DNA of 26,376 nucleotides from 67-14 sp020438345. Lineage in GTDB: Bacteria > Actinomycetota > Thermoleophilia > Solirubrobacterales > 70-9. A model generated the notes under the pieces. That model had not been told where the DNA came from. It ran no database searches and saw only the letters and a list, made by a program, of their open reading frames with translations. The stretch spans positions 1 to 26,376 of the forward strand of contig CALMSY010000028.1 in NCBI GenBank assembly GCA_937872475.1, given 5' to 3'. Position 1 is the stretch's first letter. Each line of letters opens with the position of its first letter. A program made the position numbers and the translations under genes. Of the stretch, positions 24,532 to 26,376 are shown piece after piece.

Positions 24532-24561
24532 CTTGTTCAATTGCTCGCTTTCTTCCCTTAC

Positions 24562-26322
24562 TTACGGGCAGACCACCGGGTCTGACCGCTTCTCGGTGTA
24601 GGTGTATCCGGCCTCATCGGTAAAGGCGGGATGCGGGGTGCTCCTGGTCCAGGAGCATTCCTGGTTCTTGGCGGGCTCAGAAGCCACGTAGCCCAGGATC
24701 GTGGTCTTGTCGAGCTCGTTCACGGGGTTGTACTGAATCCCCGATCCGAATTCGTAGCTGACCACGCTGTCGTTCAGCACCTTGCCGAGGGGGCAGGCCG
24801 GGTAGAGCACGTTCTGTGGCGTAGTACCGTTGCCCAGAACGTAGGTCACTGCCGGAGTTGCGGTGTTTCCGGAGAAGCAGTTGCCGCCACCGGTGTTGTC
24901 GTTGAGGAAGTCGACCCCGTTCGGATCAACTCCGGCACGACCCATCGCGTTGCCGTTGAACGAGTTGTTCAGGTTCTTCGCATCGTCGCCGGTGTTGGCG
25001 TCAACGACGCCTTCGAGCACCGGAGCGGAGAACGTCATGACGCCCCACTTCTCGTTGCCGAAGATGTTGTTGTCGGTCACTTCCACCCCGTCGGAGCCGA
25101 AAAGCGCGATACCGACACCCATCGGGTAGTTCACCGTCTGACCAAGCACTTCGCCGAGTCCGTCCGAAACGGTAAGGAATTCCGAACCGGTCGAGAAGTA
25201 GTTGTAGTTGTTCCAGAAGATGTTGTTGTCATGGATGTTCAACCAACCGCTCGGCTCGAACTTCTCGGAGTCGAGGGTGTTCGGAACGATGCCGGCGCCG
25301 TTGTTGAAGAACGACGAGTTCTTGATCTCGACGTACTTCGAGTTGGTGCCGGAGTAGCCGAGCACGTTCTGGTGGCTCTTGACGTTGTCGATGACCGTCC
25401 AGTCCGGATTGGCCTGGCAGGGAGCCGGATTGGCACCATGATTGGTCCAGGCGGGGTCGTCACAGGGAGTCTCGCCGATGTAGACGGCCGAGTCGCCGTG
25501 GTTCCAGCCTTCGGAGTTCTTGATCGTGCCGCCGAAGCAGTTACGGGCAAAGAAACCGTAGGACCGGGTGTCCGAGGTGATCAGGTTGTCCATCGTGTAG
25601 TCACGGCAGCTTTCGCCGAAAGACGGATTGGTTGAAGCCCACACGAAGAAGGTGTTGGCGAGGTAGTGCCGCGCCCACATGTTCTTCATGACGATGCCGT
25701 CGACGTCACGGGCCTCAATTGCGTTGTTGGCCGGCTTGGTCGGAGCGTCGCCCTCGAACCAGCCCGGGGTGCCCTTGACGATGGTCTGGGCGTTGGCGCC
25801 CTCGAGGATGACCTTGCTTGCGTCCTTCAGGTCCGTCTTGTTCTTGGTGACGCCCATGATCGTCAGGTGATCGAAGTCATGGTTGGGCTGCTGGCCGTGG
25901 ATGAAGACGCCCTCGACGTAGGTGCCCGGCTGGACGCGGACGGTCGCGTTGCGCTTCTTGTTCTTGAACTGCCAGGCGCCGGCGGCGTATGCGCCGTCAC
26001 GAATGGTCTTGTACTTGCAGCCGTGCTTGCAGACGTCGAAGAACTGGAGGTTGTAATTCTTGAGCTTCTTCCGCTGCTTGGTTGCGTTCTTCTTTGCGGA
26101 CTTGCAACGCTTCTTGGCCTGCTTCTTGGCTTTGGCGCCCTTGGCCTTCTTTACCTTCTTGCAGGCGGCTTTTGCCTTCTTGTCGGCTTTCTTCACCGAC
26201 TTCTCGAGCTTCGTGGCGCTGCTGCCGGCATCACCGGCAGCCGAGGCGGCCCCCGAGATCGCGAATGACCCGATCAGTAGTGCGGCGAGCACGCCGACGA
26301 TTGCTCCAAAACGTTGCTTCAT
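24562..26322 (-). CDS. Secreted right-handed beta-helix protein with Lys-rich N-terminus
   Basis: 586 aa. Signal peptide 1-29, then residues 38-88 where 26 of 51 are Lys or Arg, including Cys54 and Cys73, then another Cys pair (98, 102). The remainder is a parallel beta-helix: repeated short strands such as VRVQPGTYVEGVFIHG, DHLTIMGV, VDGIVMKNMWA, YVEIKNSSFFNNGAGIV, LNIHDNNIFWNNY and VEVTDNNIFGNEKWGVM, matching PbH1/NosD-like repeats. These folds occur in polysaccharide lyases and in NosD, a helper in copper loading of nitrous oxide reductase; no lyase active site is recognisable and no nosZ is present. AAGGAG lies 4-5 nt before the ATG. It is the first gene of the copper-protein cluster by position, so co-expression is likely. 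Confidence 0.87.
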   Translation of the reverse strand: MKQRFGAIVGVLAALLIGSFAISGAASAAGDAGSSATKLEKSVKKADKKAKAACKKVKKAKGAKAKKQAKKRCKSAKKNATKQRKKLKNYNLQFFDVCKHGCKYKTIRDGAYAAGAWQFKNKKRNATVRVQPGTYVEGVFIHGQQPNHDFDHLTIMGVTKNKTDLKDASKVILEGANAQTIVKGTPGWFEGDAPTKPANNAIEARDVDGIVMKNMWARHYLANTFFVWASTNPSFGESCRDYTMDNLITSDTRSYGFFARNCFGGTIKNSEGWNHGDSAVYIGETPCDDPAWTNHGANPAPCQANPDWTVIDNVKSHQNVLGYSGTNSKYVEIKNSSFFNNGAGIVPNTLDSEKFEPSGWLNIHDNNIFWNNYNYFSTGSEFLTVSDGLGEVLGQTVNYPMGVGIALFGSDGVEVTDNNIFGNEKWGVMTFSAPVLEGVVDANTGDDAKNLNNSFNGNAMGRAGVDPNGVDFLNDNTGGGNCFSGNTATPAVTYVLGNGTTPQNVLYPACPLGKVLNDSVVSYEFGSGIQYNPVNELDKTTILGYVASEPAKNQECSWTRSTPHPAFTDEAGYTYTEKRSDPVVCP

Positions 26323-26376
26323 CTCTCTCCTTGAAAAGTATTTGAGTCCCCGCGGAGGGCGGGACGACCATCCGGA
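26323..26376 (-). promoter_or_regulatory. Leader of the beta-helix/copper cluster with hairpin and strong ribosome site
   Basis: Next to the start is AAGGAG. Upstream, GTCCCGC and GCGGGGAC (about 26345-26365) can pair with one bulge around a CCTCC loop. It may be the terminator of an upstream gene or a 5' leader hairpin. The promoter is beyond the window. Confidence 0.4.

Noticed and set aside
24631..25635. 334-codon plus-strand frame antisense to the beta-helix gene
   Set aside because: The Val/Gly/Arg-rich translation mirrors the repeats on the coding strand; no promoter, ribosome site or domain.
24562..26322. NosD of a nitrous oxide reductase operon
   Set aside because: The beta-helix fold is NosD-like, but no nosZ, nosF, nosY or nosL is present and its neighbours are cupredoxins and an oxidase, so only the fold is called.

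Overview
The window is GC-rich and densely coded, with 4-bp start/stop overlaps between genes, several promoters that sit directly on the start codon, and a gene mix typical of Actinomycetota. It holds a cytochrome bd operon, MMPL and DHA2 exporters, a NarL-type two-component pair, an ECF sigma/DUF4349 pair and secreted proteins with Lys/Cys-rich basic segments. That last trait, together with the cupredoxin set, makes me lean towards Thermoleophilia/Solirubrobacterales, but this is inference. I see no tRNA, rRNA, CRISPR array, insertion sequence or phage gene. The left edge is probably a contig end (poly-G).

Layout. (1) 1-5261, minus strand: cydA-cydB-cydD-cydC, the bd oxidase and its ABC maturation exporter; cydC is cut by the edge. 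(2) 5370-7245, minus: two wall enzymes, a zinc amidase whose core is interrupted by a G-rich tract, and an L,D-transpeptidase. (3) 7299-9580, minus: marR-MFS drug-efflux operon. It has a clear promoter with no leader, an inverted repeat between -35 and -10, and a perfect TGTGA-N6-TCACA site about 60 bp upstream. (4) 9581-14424: an MMPL transporter transcribed away from a histidine kinase/response regulator pair. (5) 14525-16594, minus: DUF4349 membrane protein coupled to an ECF-like sigma factor, then a rubredoxin. (6) 16674-21532: Nudix hydrolase, FUSC membrane protein, a DUF3137-like protein, LemA and a TetR regulator. (7) 21597-26322, minus: a five-gene exported cluster, in transcription order a beta-helix protein, two paralogous cupredoxins, a two-domain multicopper oxidase and a third cupredoxin.

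The last cluster is the most unusual part. Its five genes are tightly spaced or overlapping. Three small blue-copper domains keep the His-Cys-His ligands but carry Met, Gln or Val at the axial position. The beta-helix protein and two cupredoxins share a Lys-rich segment with a pair of cysteines just after the signal peptide. I infer a cell-envelope copper redox system in which electron carriers of different potential feed a laccase-like oxidase, held at the wall by the basic segments. Its substrate is not visible from sequence.

A second theme is promoter architecture. At least five genes (marR, tetR, rubredoxin, Nudix, DUF3137-like) have a TAnnnT -10 element ending 6-8 nt before the start codon and no Shine-Dalgarno, which predicts leaderless mRNAs. 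Operon and exported-protein genes mostly have clear ribosome binding sites.
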